Of a DNA stretch of 64,000 bases, positions 1-9,134 are shown one piece after another; position 1 is the first letter of the stretch, and each line of letters begins with the position of its first letter. The stretch is from an uncultured Flavobacteriia bacterium. Lineage in GTDB: Bacteria > Bacteroidota > Bacteroidia > Flavobacteriales_D > Crocinitomicaceae. The notes below the pieces were generated by a model. That model did not search any database. It was not told the DNA's origin and saw only the letters and a list, made by a program, of their open reading frames with translations. The stretch is from assembly GCA_937975705.1 (NCBI GenBank), contig CALJTX010000048.1:1-64000 (forward strand), written 5' to 3'. The translations under genes and the position numbers were made by a program.

Positions 1-2
1 TT

Positions 3-2006
3 TTATGCCTGACTTTTACGAGCAGCGCTCAAGATTTAATGGGGCAATTCATCAAGTGGAATTTATCCGTTGAAAAAATTGATGAAAGCCACGCCAATTT
101 GGTTTTCACGGGCAAGCTCGTGCCTGATTACCACATCTTTTCTCTGAAACACGACCCTATGGCGGCCGATGGAACAGGTATCGTTCCAGAATTTAAATTC
201 AAAACGGGAAAAAACTTTAAAACAATCGGAAAGCCCTTCGAAGTTGGTGTTCCACTAGTTCAAAAGGACGAACTTGGCACTTCACTTTATTTCGAAAACA
301 AAGCCGTTTACAAACAAAAAATTGAAATCTTAAGCGACGACGCCTTTACAGCGAGTTGCAATTTATTCTTCCAATTATGCAATCACGAAGGTTGTTTACC
401 ACCATTTGACTACACTGCAAATTTCAAAGTCAGCGGCTACAAAGCATCTGGTGCTTCGGCCGAAATTGCAGATACAACAACTCATACACAAGCCACAGCA
501 TCAGACACCAGCGCAGCGCCAACAAGCGTAGAGCAAGCGCCGGTGCCAATTCAACAAAAAGAAAAGAAGAAAGATTCGAATGTCGTGATCTTCATTGCGG
601 GCTTTATTGCAGGGCTTGTGGCTTTGCTCACACCTTGTATGTTCCCGATGATCCCGATGACCGTTACGTTCTTTACCAAACAATCCAAAACGCGTCGCGA
701 AGGGATTTTCAAGGCGCTCATTTACGGCGCGTCTATCGTGCTTATTTATGTCGCTTTCGGTTTGGTTTTCACCGCCATTATGGGCCCACTCGGCCTTAAC
801 GACCTCTCTACTAACGTATGGATGAACCTCATCTTCTTCAGTATTTTTGTATTGTTTGCCTTCTCTTTCTTGGGCGCTTTTGAAATTCAGTTGCCCAATT
901 CTTGGGTCAACAAAATGGACCAACAAGCAGACCGCGGTGGCTACCTCGGCATCTTCTTCATGGCCTTTACCTTAGGCTTGGTTTCTTTCTCTTGTACGGG
1001 CCCAATTATTGGTAGTTTGCTTGTAGAAGCAGCCACTTCTGGCTCTTACCTCACCCCTGCCGTGGGCATGACCGGCTTTTCTTTGGCACTCGCCATTCCC
1101 TTCACACTTTTCGCCATTTTCCCAGGATGGCTCAACTCTTTGCCGCAATCTGGCGGATGGCTCAATTCAGTTAAAGTGGTGCTCGGCCTCACCGAACTTG
1201 CACTAGCCCTCAAATTCTTATCTTCTGTAGACCTCGCTTACCACTGGGACCTCCTCACCCGCGAGTGGTTTGTAGGTATTTGGTTTGTCTTGTTCTTCAT
1301 CATGGGTATTTACCTTCTTGGCAAATTGCAATTTTCTCACGACTCTCCTGTGCAAAAACTGAGCGTCACGCGCTTTATGTTTGCCCTCATCGCATTGGTC
1401 TTCTCGGTGTACCTCTTTACGGGTATGTTCGGCGCGCCACTTACACTCATTGACGGTATTGCACCACCACGCACGCACTCCGAAGACAACTTCCGTTGGG
1501 TCAATGGCGGGCAAGAAACCGGCTTGGTAGAAGATTCGATTTCCGCACAATTTGCTGCAGACATGCACCCTGTTGGCGACGGTTCTATCCTCGTATTTCA
1601 CGACCTTGAAAAAGGCCGCGCTTACGCCAAAAAACGCAACTTACCTATCTTGCTCGACTTCACGGGCCACGCCTGCCAAAACTGCCGTAAAACGGAAAGC
1701 ACAGTCTGGACCAACGACGAAATTCGCCCCATGCTTCAAAAGCAATTTGTGATCATTTCGCTTTATGTTGACGACCGCGAAATGTTGCCTGCAAGCGAGC
1801 AGCGCGTATCTAAATTGAGTGGTGCTATTCGCACTGTCGGAAACAAATGGGCAGATTACCAAATGACGCGCTACAAAAGCTTCCAACAACCGCTCTACGT
1901 CGTCACCGACCACGAAGGCAACGACCTCACCAAAGCCATTGGCTACACCCCAGATATCAAGTCATACAAACAATTCTTAGAGGGCGGCATCAAGCGCTTT
2001 AAGTAA
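3..2006 (+). CDS. dsbD: Thiol:disulfide interchange protein DsbD, 5' partial
   Basis: Inner-membrane protein that passes electrons from cytoplasmic thioredoxin to periplasmic thiols. The N-terminal domain has the paired cysteines of DsbD-alpha (FQLCNHEGC). It is followed by about eight membrane segments with the two conserved cysteines (TPCMFPMIP and SCTGPIIGS), then a C-terminal thioredoxin-like domain with the active site CQNC near base 1677. The first ATG in the window (39) is not the true start: the frame is open to the window edge and reads LTFTSSAQDLMG, the end of a Sec signal peptide with cleavage after SSA. The gene therefore begins upstream of the window; 667 residues are visible. 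It converges on the next gene with 26 bases between the stops. Identification is secure; only the missing 5' end is uncertain. Confidence 0.93.
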   Translation, partial: LCLTFTSSAQDLMGQFIKWNLSVEKIDESHANLVFTGKLVPDYHIFSLKHDPMAADGTGIVPEFKFKTGKNFKTIGKPFEVGVPLVQKDELGTSLYFENKAVYKQKIEILSDDAFTASCNLFFQLCNHEGCLPPFDYTANFKVSGYKASGASAEIADTTTHTQATASDTSAAPTSVEQAPVPIQQKEKKKDSNVVIFIAGFIAGLVALLTPCMFPMIPMTVTFFTKQSKTRREGIFKALIYGASIVLIYVAFGLVFTAIMGPLGLNDLSTNVWMNLIFFSIFVLFAFSFLGAFEIQLPNSWVNKMDQQADRGGYLGIFFMAFTLGLVSFSCTGPIIGSLLVEAATSGSYLTPAVGMTGFSLALAIPFTLFAIFPGWLNSLPQSGGWLNSVKVVLGLTELALALKFLSSVDLAYHWDLLTREWFVGIWFVLFFIMGIYLLGKLQFSHDSPVQKLSVTRFMFALIALVFSVYLFTGMFGAPLTLIDGIAPPRTHSEDNFRWVNGGQETGLVEDSISAQFAADMHPVGDGSILVFHDLEKGRAYAKKRNLPILLDFTGHACQNCRKTESTVWTNDEIRPMLQKQFVIISLYVDDREMLPASEQRVSKLSGAIRTVGNKWADYQMTRYKSFQQPLYVVTDHEGNDLTKAIGYTPDIKSYKQFLEGGIKRFK

Positions 2007-2032
2007 AATTTACTGGGCGTTTTCAGCACTTT

Positions 2033-4294
2033 TTAGCGCTTGAAATACTTGAAGTGCTTGTGATAGCCGCTGTAAAATTCTTCGCAGTAACTCAGTAACT
2101 CTTCTCCGTATTCCGGATACTTTTGGCGCAAAACTTTCCTGTATTTGGGATTGCATTTGGCTGCCATGCGCAATAAAAACGCCTTCATTTGCTTGTTTTT
2201 GGCTGCTTTACTACCTGCCAAATAATAACCTTCCGCTAAGAAACCGTTATTGTATTCGCGCTCGTCTGGGTGCGCAGTTGGTCTTTGATGTGTCGACCAT
2301 TCGTAGCGCCTGAGCATCCAGGCATTTCCTCTGTACGTTGTGTTGAAGTAAAAATTACCCAACAAAAAAGCATAACGCGCTTTGTTATCTCCGGTGGCTC
2401 TTTGATACGCTTGTTGCAAGCGCAGCGCCTTTCTGAGCATTTGCGGCTTGGTAAGCCAGGCGCTATCGGCTCTGTTTTGCTGGTGTTCTTGGTAGAAAGT
2501 CGTGTAAAACGGATTGACGCGCAAATAGCGATCAAAAGGCGCTCCTCTCCAGTACTTTTCAGGAGCTTTCTCAAAAGTTTGAAGTGCGGCTTTTAAATTG
2601 TTTGTTCTGAAATAATGCGTGCCCACTAAATTATACACCTCATTTATTTTGACACGCGCATCTTTTTTGAGCCAAAGTTCAAAGTCGTTCTCATCTTGGG
2701 GCACTTCCATATCGCTGAGTAGGGAGGCAAGTTGCGCTGTCTGATACGCGTCGTCGAGGTAGTAAATCCAGTAGGCATAGTAACCCCAGGTAGAAATAGG
2801 CTTGCCTAGTGGAGCACCCCAATTGCGCCAAATACTTTGACCATTTGGACGTGATTCCCAAGCCATCCAGGGATTTTGACGGTGAATTTTAGCGAAAAAA
2901 TAGGCTGCATTCGTACTTTCTTTGGCAAATTCTAATTCGCGGCCAAACGCAAACAAAAACCGCAAGTTTGCTTCATTTGCTTTGATGATGCGCTGGATGG
3001 CGGGGTTCATCAAGACAACATGCGCCTGATTTCTGGCCATTTGCAAGGCATAAATGCGTTCAATAAGCGCTTTCTCGTTTGCGCTGTTAAAATGTGTTGG
3101 GAGTTGCAGCTGTGTGCGCGCACCACCTATCCAGGCAGCATATGATTGCAGTGCCGACCAAAGTTGCGGATATGCCTTGAGTTGAACCGATTGCATCCAG
3201 GCGGCAAGCTGCCCCGCATAGGCGCGGTCCGATGCTTGGCGTTGCAGTTGCAATTTTTGGGCGTAGTTTTCGTCGTATTGCCAATATTCATGCGTTTCAA
3301 TAGCGGGGGCTAAGTGGGTATAATACGGGGTGAGCACCCAATCTTCTACTTTGGCGATTTCTCGTTGAACTATAAACAAAAGTTGGTCTTCATTGATCTG
3401 TTGACGCGCTATTTGTTTGAGTGCTGGCAAACAACGGTCAAGGCGCTCGACCAAACGCATCGCTGCAGCACTCGGATGCGCTGCTAGCTGCTCGTTTGTG
3501 TAACCTTGTTTTTTATAAAGCTCATATGCCGCATTCGACTTTTCACTTTTACTCCAATAAATGCGCGCTAAATCAGCAATATTGGGCTTTGGTGCCGCTA
3601 AATTCTCAAAATATAGCGCCCATAGCGCAATCTCGCTTTGGTTTTGTGTTCCAAAAAACTGCTTGTTGATTTTTTGGATCCGGCGGTAACAATTGTTCTT
3701 TGAGGTATAATAGATACTGCGGATGGCCAAGTAGGCATAGCGCGCGCGTAAAAATGGGATTTTACAGTGTTTGGCGCGCTCGAGTGCCGCATAAATGAGT
3801 TTGTGATTGGGTCTTTTGGTTGTTTGCCCATTATAGATATGCCATGGATCATCGTAGGCAGCAGCGGACAGCGTGGCGGTTTTTTTGGCAAAAATCAAAT
3901 AGCTCAAAATGGCTTTGGCCTCCGCGTCTTTTGCAGCCCTGTTGCGCAAATAGCGCAGCGCTTGGTTTTGTGGCGCGGCGTATAAAATGGCTTCTAAATC
4001 AAGTTCATAAATGAGCTCATTAAGTACAGAATCTGAAAAAGATTTCTTGAAATAGCCTTTCCACAATTGGAGATTTTGGTCGTCGGCTGGGCCCAACATC
4101 AGATTCCATCGGGCCGAAGCATCGTACTGAAAGCGCTGCAAAGCGCCCTTTCCGTAGTTCTGCGCCTCAAAAAAAAGCGTGTGCCTGATGTATTCACCGT
4201 AGGCGAAGTACTCGGCACAAGCCCGTAAAGTTGGTGCATTAAGGACGAGTGCGGTAAAGGCGATCAAGGCCTTTGAGCGTAGCAGCATTTGCAT
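2033..4294 (-). CDS. Uncharacterised exported protein with TPR-like helical repeats
   Basis: A 753-residue protein of unknown function. The chosen start (4294; 4288 is equally possible) gives a Sec signal peptide (MLLRSKALIAFTALVLNAP) before a Cys-Ala-Glu-Tyr sequence. A longer frame reaches 4351 but adds a stretch without signal features. The body is rich in Tyr, Ala and Gln and has helical, TPR-like segments, for example NLVGTHYFRTNNLKAALQTF near residue 580, and further pairs towards the C terminus. It overlaps the 3' end of the upstream gene by about 56 bases, so the two are probably translated together. Similar large exported proteins beside a barrel-like partner occur in other Bacteroidota (from memory, not checked). 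No catalytic motif was recognised. Confidence 0.8.
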   Translation of the reverse strand: MQMLLRSKALIAFTALVLNAPTLRACAEYFAYGEYIRHTLFFEAQNYGKGALQRFQYDASARWNLMLGPADDQNLQLWKGYFKKSFSDSVLNELIYELDLEAILYAAPQNQALRYLRNRAAKDAEAKAILSYLIFAKKTATLSAAAYDDPWHIYNGQTTKRPNHKLIYAALERAKHCKIPFLRARYAYLAIRSIYYTSKNNCYRRIQKINKQFFGTQNQSEIALWALYFENLAAPKPNIADLARIYWSKSEKSNAAYELYKKQGYTNEQLAAHPSAAAMRLVERLDRCLPALKQIARQQINEDQLLFIVQREIAKVEDWVLTPYYTHLAPAIETHEYWQYDENYAQKLQLQRQASDRAYAGQLAAWMQSVQLKAYPQLWSALQSYAAWIGGARTQLQLPTHFNSANEKALIERIYALQMARNQAHVVLMNPAIQRIIKANEANLRFLFAFGRELEFAKESTNAAYFFAKIHRQNPWMAWESRPNGQSIWRNWGAPLGKPISTWGYYAYWIYYLDDAYQTAQLASLLSDMEVPQDENDFELWLKKDARVKINEVYNLVGTHYFRTNNLKAALQTFEKAPEKYWRGAPFDRYLRVNPFYTTFYQEHQQNRADSAWLTKPQMLRKALRLQQAYQRATGDNKARYAFLLGNFYFNTTYRGNAWMLRRYEWSTHQRPTAHPDEREYNNGFLAEGYYLAGSKAAKNKQMKAFLLRMAAKCNPKYRKVLRQKYPEYGEELLSYCEEFYSGYHKHFKYFKR

Positions 4295-5369
4295 TGGATA
4301 AATTTTCGATACTAAAAAAACTGAGTGTTGGTCGGCCGCGGAAAACGACATTTTGATCTATGAGGCGCAGGGCTTGTTTGAGTTCAGGCAGGGGCACCGT
4401 TTCTATTTTGACGCGCTGTCCTTTTCGGAGGTAAAAATCGTCGTTCCAAGTACTGATGAGGCTGTCTTTTTGAACAGTGTACCACAAGCCCTTATCGTGG
4501 TGGAGTAAGCCTCTGAATTCAGCGCCTACATTTCGAAACAAGCGCTGAAATTGACCATTTTCATAGACAAAGGCCAAAGAAAAATGAGGCAGTGCAATAT
4601 CTATCGGCAGCGGATAAGCAGAAGCACCTTCTAAATATGCGCGGAGAACCTTCAAAGAAAAGATGGAACGCTCTTGCCCACGAGGATCGGGCGGCTGCAG
4701 ATTATAGCACATGAGCATGGCGCGGTCTACGGGCAAGTAACCCATTTTTTCAGGAAATTTATAGGGATACAAGCGCAAGGTTGCCGACAAGATAAAATTT
4801 GCATATTTACGTCGCGCGCGCAACTCCTTTTTGAAGGCTCTGAGAAAATCAAAATAAGCATTTTGCGCACTAGCCGGCCAATCGCAATCTATCTGAAATT
4901 CGTTGATGCGCGCTGCATTTTTACTGTCGTAGTCAGAAAGCTTGTACTCCAGCAAATACATGATTTTCTTGGCTAAATCAGCAGTGTTGAGATTCTTCTG
5001 TAAAAATACTGCCTGGTGTATGTAAACACAGGGCACCAGATAATGTGGCGTTTTGACAATCGTATCTCTGTAATATTCCGTGTAGTCGACAGTTCTGCTG
5101 CGATTTGCAATGTCGTAGTCGACTATTTCATCGACGGGAACAGGTTGTAAAAGGTTATCCAATCCCACCTCAAAAAACTTTTGGTAATACTTTTGAATGT
5201 GGAGTGTATCGGCATACTCTAGCTGATACCATCCCGACCAATCGTAAATGCCACGCGTGTAAGTAAATTGCCGCTTCGGTTTATAAAAAAAGTGCAGCCC
5301 TAAATAGATGGCTAGAAAAACAAGTAAGCCACTGAGTACGAAGCTTCTTGCCGAGCGGAAATTCATCAT
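4239..5369 (-). CDS. Uncharacterised membrane-anchored protein, possible TIM-barrel hydrolase
   Basis: A 376-residue protein. The start at 5369 (or the adjacent ATG at 5366) is chosen because the frame further upstream runs into divergent topB, and because this start begins an N-terminal anchor (RSFVLSGLLVFLAIYLGLHF) that is either a signal anchor or an uncleaved signal peptide. The middle contains EFQIDCDW, then an amphipathic helix, then LSATLRLYPYKF, then PVDRAMLMCYN. This alternation of strands and helices with acidic residues resembles TIM-barrel glycosidase-like proteins of the DUF3142 type. That assignment is an inference from pattern only. It is the first gene of a pair with the large TPR-like protein downstream, which it overlaps. 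Confidence 0.75.
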   Translation of the reverse strand: MMNFRSARSFVLSGLLVFLAIYLGLHFFYKPKRQFTYTRGIYDWSGWYQLEYADTLHIQKYYQKFFEVGLDNLLQPVPVDEIVDYDIANRSRTVDYTEYYRDTIVKTPHYLVPCVYIHQAVFLQKNLNTADLAKKIMYLLEYKLSDYDSKNAARINEFQIDCDWPASAQNAYFDFLRAFKKELRARRKYANFILSATLRLYPYKFPEKMGYLPVDRAMLMCYNLQPPDPRGQERSIFSLKVLRAYLEGASAYPLPIDIALPHFSLAFVYENGQFQRLFRNVGAEFRGLLHHDKGLWYTVQKDSLISTWNDDFYLRKGQRVKIETVPLPELKQALRLIDQNVVFRGRPTLSFFSIENLSNANAATLKGLDRLYRTRP

Positions 5370-5454
5370 GAAAACAGGAGATTTAATGTAAAATAACAGC
5401 AATTCAAAATAACAAACAAGAGTTGCCCGAAGATTTATTAAATTTAGTCCCCCG

Positions 5455-7218
5455 ATGATAGTCTGTATAGCCGAAAAGCCAAGTGTAGCCCGCGATTTAG
5501 CGGAAATTTTAGGAGCCAAAAACCGTAAGGATGGCTACCTCGAAGGCAATGGTTATGCCGTTACTTGGGTCTATGGGCACTTGTGTTCGCTCAAAGACCC
5601 CGAAGACTACAACCCCAACTGGAAATACTGGAAACTAGAAGACCTCCCGATCATTCCACCCCAATTTGGCATCAAGCTGCGTGGCGACGACGGCGCTAGA
5701 AAACAATTTCACGTCATCGAACGGCTCGTGAGCCAAGCCACAGAAGTCATTAACTGCGGTGATGCCGGGCAAGAAGGAGAACTCATTCAGCGCTGGGTCT
5801 TGCTCAAGGCCAAATGTAAAGTACCCGTGAAGCGGCTCTGGATCTCTTCACTGACCGAAGAAGCGATCAAAGATGGTTTCAAGAAACTAAGGCCAGGGAG
5901 TGATTTTGACCGCCTTTTTGCCGCAGGCAACGCTCGGGCGGTCGGCGATTGGGTCTTGGGGATCAACGGCACGCGCTTGTTTACCCGCAAATACGGCCGC
6001 GACAAACAAACCCTTTCTGTGGGGCGCGTACAGACGCCCACGCTTGCGCTCATTGTACAGCGCCAAAAGGAAATTGATGCCTTCAAGAGCGATACCTTCT
6101 TTGAACTCAAAACCATTTATAGAGAAACCGAGTTCAGTTGTCAGATAGAGCGCCTCAAGACCAAAGAAAAGGCCCAAAAAGGTTTAGACTACCTCAGCGA
6201 GCAGCCCTTCGAGGTCACGTCCTTTGAACAAAAAGACGCCAAAGAAGGCAACCCCAGACTCTACGACCTCACTTCGCTGCAAGTAGACGGCAACCGCTAC
6301 TACGCCTACTCTGCCGAAGACACCCTCAACAAAGTACAGAGTCTTTACGAGAAAAAATTAGTGACCTACCCGCGCGTAGACACCACCTATCTGTCGGAAG
6401 ACCTCCACCCCAAAATCCCTGGTATTCTCGCCGGCCTCCGCGACTACAAGCGCTTTACAGAAGCCCTCGCTGGCAAACCCATCAAGAAATCGAAGCAGAT
6501 TTTCGACGACAAAAAAATTACGGATCACCACGCTATTATTCCGACTGGTGTGGCGCCTTCGGGCATCAGCCCCGACGAACAACGCGTCTACGACCTCATT
6601 GTGCGGCGCTTCATTGCCGTATTTTACCCTGAATGCAAGGTATCGAACACCACCGTTTTGGGCAAAGTAGTTGCGCTTGAATTCAAAGCTACCGGTAAGC
6701 AAGTCCTAGACAAAGGCTGGCGCGTGCTCTACGACGACCTCAAGGCGCAGCAAACCAACCCAGAAGATAAAATCTTGCCACTCTTTACCAAAGGGGAAAC
6801 CGGCCCGCACGCGCCGTATATCCACGAAGGCAAAACAAGCCCACCAAAATACTATACAGAAGCCACCTTGCTGCGCGCCATGGAAACCGCTGGCAAACTG
6901 GTCGAGAACGAAGAAATGCGCGAAGTCATGAAAGAAAATGGCATCGGCCGCCCGTCTACGCGCGCAAGCATTATCGAAACGCTGTTCAAACGCCAATATG
7001 TCGAGAAAAAGAAAAAGAACCTCATCGCCACGCCCACTGGTATGTCTTTGATCGATAAAATTTCTTACGAAATGTTGAAAAGCCCTGAGCTAACCGGCCA
7101 ATGGGAACACAAACTGCGCATGATTGAGCGCGGCACATACGAAGCGCAAACCTTCAAAGACGAGTTGTTTGTGATGGTGCGCCAACTGACCGACGAAGTC
7201 ATTTTTGGTAAAAAATAA
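5455..7218 (+). CDS. topB: DNA topoisomerase III
   Basis: Type IA topoisomerase that decatenates and relaxes negatively supercoiled DNA through a 5'-phosphotyrosine. The N-terminal Toprim domain starts with IVCIAEKPSVARDLAEILG, and its acidic NCGDAGQEGELIQRW motif lies near residue 100. The active-site tyrosine is Tyr305 in VTYPRVDTTYL; most family members have Thr where this protein has Val308. ENGIGRPSTRASIIETL near residue 500 is the usual C-terminal core motif. At 587 residues it is shorter than enterobacterial TopB and ends after the core domain, with no zinc fingers. It is divergent from the uncharacterised pair; the two starts are 85 bases apart. The window also encodes TopA. Confidence 0.95.
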   Translation: MIVCIAEKPSVARDLAEILGAKNRKDGYLEGNGYAVTWVYGHLCSLKDPEDYNPNWKYWKLEDLPIIPPQFGIKLRGDDGARKQFHVIERLVSQATEVINCGDAGQEGELIQRWVLLKAKCKVPVKRLWISSLTEEAIKDGFKKLRPGSDFDRLFAAGNARAVGDWVLGINGTRLFTRKYGRDKQTLSVGRVQTPTLALIVQRQKEIDAFKSDTFFELKTIYRETEFSCQIERLKTKEKAQKGLDYLSEQPFEVTSFEQKDAKEGNPRLYDLTSLQVDGNRYYAYSAEDTLNKVQSLYEKKLVTYPRVDTTYLSEDLHPKIPGILAGLRDYKRFTEALAGKPIKKSKQIFDDKKITDHHAIIPTGVAPSGISPDEQRVYDLIVRRFIAVFYPECKVSNTTVLGKVVALEFKATGKQVLDKGWRVLYDDLKAQQTNPEDKILPLFTKGETGPHAPYIHEGKTSPPKYYTEATLLRAMETAGKLVENEEMREVMKENGIGRPSTRASIIETLFKRQYVEKKKKNLIATPTGMSLIDKISYEMLKSPELTGQWEHKLRMIERGTYEAQTFKDELFVMVRQLTDEVIFGKK

Positions 7219-7230
7219 ATCTCTACTTAT

Positions 7231-9132
7231 TTACATGCGCGCAGGCGCTGCAATACCGAGCAAAGCCAAGGATTTCGCAATGGTCTGACGTACTTGCGCA
7301 CTGAGCTCCAAACGCAACTGACGCACTTCTTGATCCGGTTCTATCACAATTTTGACGCTCTGATAAAAGGTATTATACAACTTGACCAATTCATAAGTAT
7401 AATTGGCCAAAAGCGCAGGCGAGTACCCTTTTGCCGCTTCTTGAAGGGCATGCTCAAAATAAGAAAGTTGCTTGACGATTTCTTTTTCTTCTGGACGCAA
7501 AGCAGTGCTCAAATCGACAGCCTTAGCTTGATAGCTTGCTTTTTCTAATAATGTTGAAATGCGTGCATGGGCATATTGCAAGAATGGGCCGGTATTGCCC
7601 GTGAGGTCTATCGATTCTTCAGGATTAAAGAGCATGCGCTTTTTAGGATCCACCTTAAGCAAATAATATTTGAGACCACCGATACCGATTTGGGTATAAA
7701 GCGCTTGGCGTTCTGCCTCACTTAAACCCTCTAAATGACCTCTTTCTTGGGTCATGGCATTGGCTTTTTCGATTACTTCAGCCATGAGGTCGTCGGCATC
7801 TACAACCGTTCCTTCTCTGGACTTCATTTTGCCACTCGGGAGGTCTACCATGCCGTAGCTCAAATGAAAGCAATTGTTGGCCCAAGTGTAACCGAGTTTT
7901 TGCAAAATCAAGAACAAAACCTTGAAGTGGTAATCTTGCTCATTACCTACTGTATACACCATGCCGTGTAAATCTGGATAGTCTTTGAAGCGGTCTATGG
8001 CCGTGCCGATATCTTGGGTCATGTAAACAGCAGTACCGTCTGAGCGCAGGACGAGTTTTTCATCTAGCCCGTCAGCGGTGAGGTCTATCCAGACTGAGCC
8101 GTCTGGTTTTTGATAAAAAACACCCGCTTTCAAGCCTTCCATGACTTGATCTTTGCCTAAGAGAAAGGTGTCGGATTCGTAATACAGTTTATCAAAAGAA
8201 ACGCCCATTTGCGCGTAGGTTTGGTCAAAACCTGCATAAACCCAACCGTTCATGGTGGTCCAGAGCAAATACACTTGCGGATCTCTGGCCTCCCACTTGA
8301 CAAGCATCTGCTTGGCTTCTTGTAAAATAGAGGTCTGGTTTTTGGCGAGTTCTTTGATTTTGTCGTCGATGGCCGCCTGGGCTTTTTCGTCTTTGTCTTG
8401 TTTGGCCTGCTCAAAATTCAAAACTGCTTGTTGGATGGCTTCAGGGGTGTCAGAAAAGTTCCCACTTTGCCACTCAGCCATGATTGCTTTGGCCTCTATT
8501 TGTAGGGCTCTATCGAACTCCACGTAGTATTTTCCCACGAGTTTATCTCCCTTTAAACCTGTATTGGCAGGGGTTTCGCGCTCGCCTCTGGCATTAACGG
8601 GGGAGAATTTCTCCCACGCGAGCATCGATTTGCAAATGTGGATACCGCGGTCATTGATGACTTGCGTGCGCACTACCTTATGGCCCACGGCGCGCAAAAT
8701 TTCTGCCACTGCCGCACCAAGGAAAATGTTGCGCAAGTGTCCAAGGTGTAAAGGCTTATTGGTGTTCGGAGAAGCGTATTCCACCATGACGGTTGGCTTT
8801 GAGTTTGCTGCAGCAAAACCGTAATTTGGCTGCGCCTGCATTTGACTCAATTGTTCGAGCCAATACGCATTGGTCAGAACGATATTCAAAAATCCGTTGA
8901 TGACAACACAATGTGACACCCCAGACACGTTGGCCTCTATCCAATTTTTGAGTTTGTTACCAGCTTCTTGTGGCGAGCAACGCAACAGCTTCACAAACGG
9001 AAACACTACCAAGGTGAGGTCTCCCTCGACGTCTTTGCGCGTCTGTTGAAACTGAATGAGGTCTTCGGTGATATTGCTGCCAAATAATTCGGGTGCCGCA
9101 GCTAAGAGCGCTAGGCGGATGTGTTGTTCCAT
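7231..9132 (-). CDS. argS: Arginyl-tRNA synthetase
   Basis: Class I aminoacyl-tRNA synthetase that charges tRNA-Arg in the cytoplasm; 633 residues. The HIGH-like motif is HLGHLRN within SPNTNKPLHLGHLR near residue 130. The second signature is GKMKSREG near residue 418, the degenerate KMSK form common in ArgRS. An N-terminal Add-1 domain and a C-terminal helical anticodon-binding (DALR) domain are present. A charged insert between residues 225 and 270 (EQAKQDKDEKAQAAIDDK) is typical of Bacteroidota ArgRS. It starts two bases after the arginase stop, so the two genes form an operon read from an upstream promoter. Confidence 0.96.
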   Translation of the reverse strand: MEQHIRLALLAAAPELFGSNITEDLIQFQQTRKDVEGDLTLVVFPFVKLLRCSPQEAGNKLKNWIEANVSGVSHCVVINGFLNIVLTNAYWLEQLSQMQAQPNYGFAAANSKPTVMVEYASPNTNKPLHLGHLRNIFLGAAVAEILRAVGHKVVRTQVINDRGIHICKSMLAWEKFSPVNARGERETPANTGLKGDKLVGKYYVEFDRALQIEAKAIMAEWQSGNFSDTPEAIQQAVLNFEQAKQDKDEKAQAAIDDKIKELAKNQTSILQEAKQMLVKWEARDPQVYLLWTTMNGWVYAGFDQTYAQMGVSFDKLYYESDTFLLGKDQVMEGLKAGVFYQKPDGSVWIDLTADGLDEKLVLRSDGTAVYMTQDIGTAIDRFKDYPDLHGMVYTVGNEQDYHFKVLFLILQKLGYTWANNCFHLSYGMVDLPSGKMKSREGTVVDADDLMAEVIEKANAMTQERGHLEGLSEAERQALYTQIGIGGLKYYLLKVDPKKRMLFNPEESIDLTGNTGPFLQYAHARISTLLEKASYQAKAVDLSTALRPEEKEIVKQLSYFEHALQEAAKGYSPALLANYTYELVKLYNTFYQSVKIVIEPDQEVRQLRLELSAQVRQTIAKSLALLGIAAPARM

Positions 9133-9134
9133 TT

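Noticed and set aside
501..926. Open frame of 141 codons on the minus strand inside dsbD
   Set aside because: It is antisense to the strongly recognised DsbD linker and membrane region, has no family features, and its composition (many Arg, His and Glu) is that of a shadow frame.
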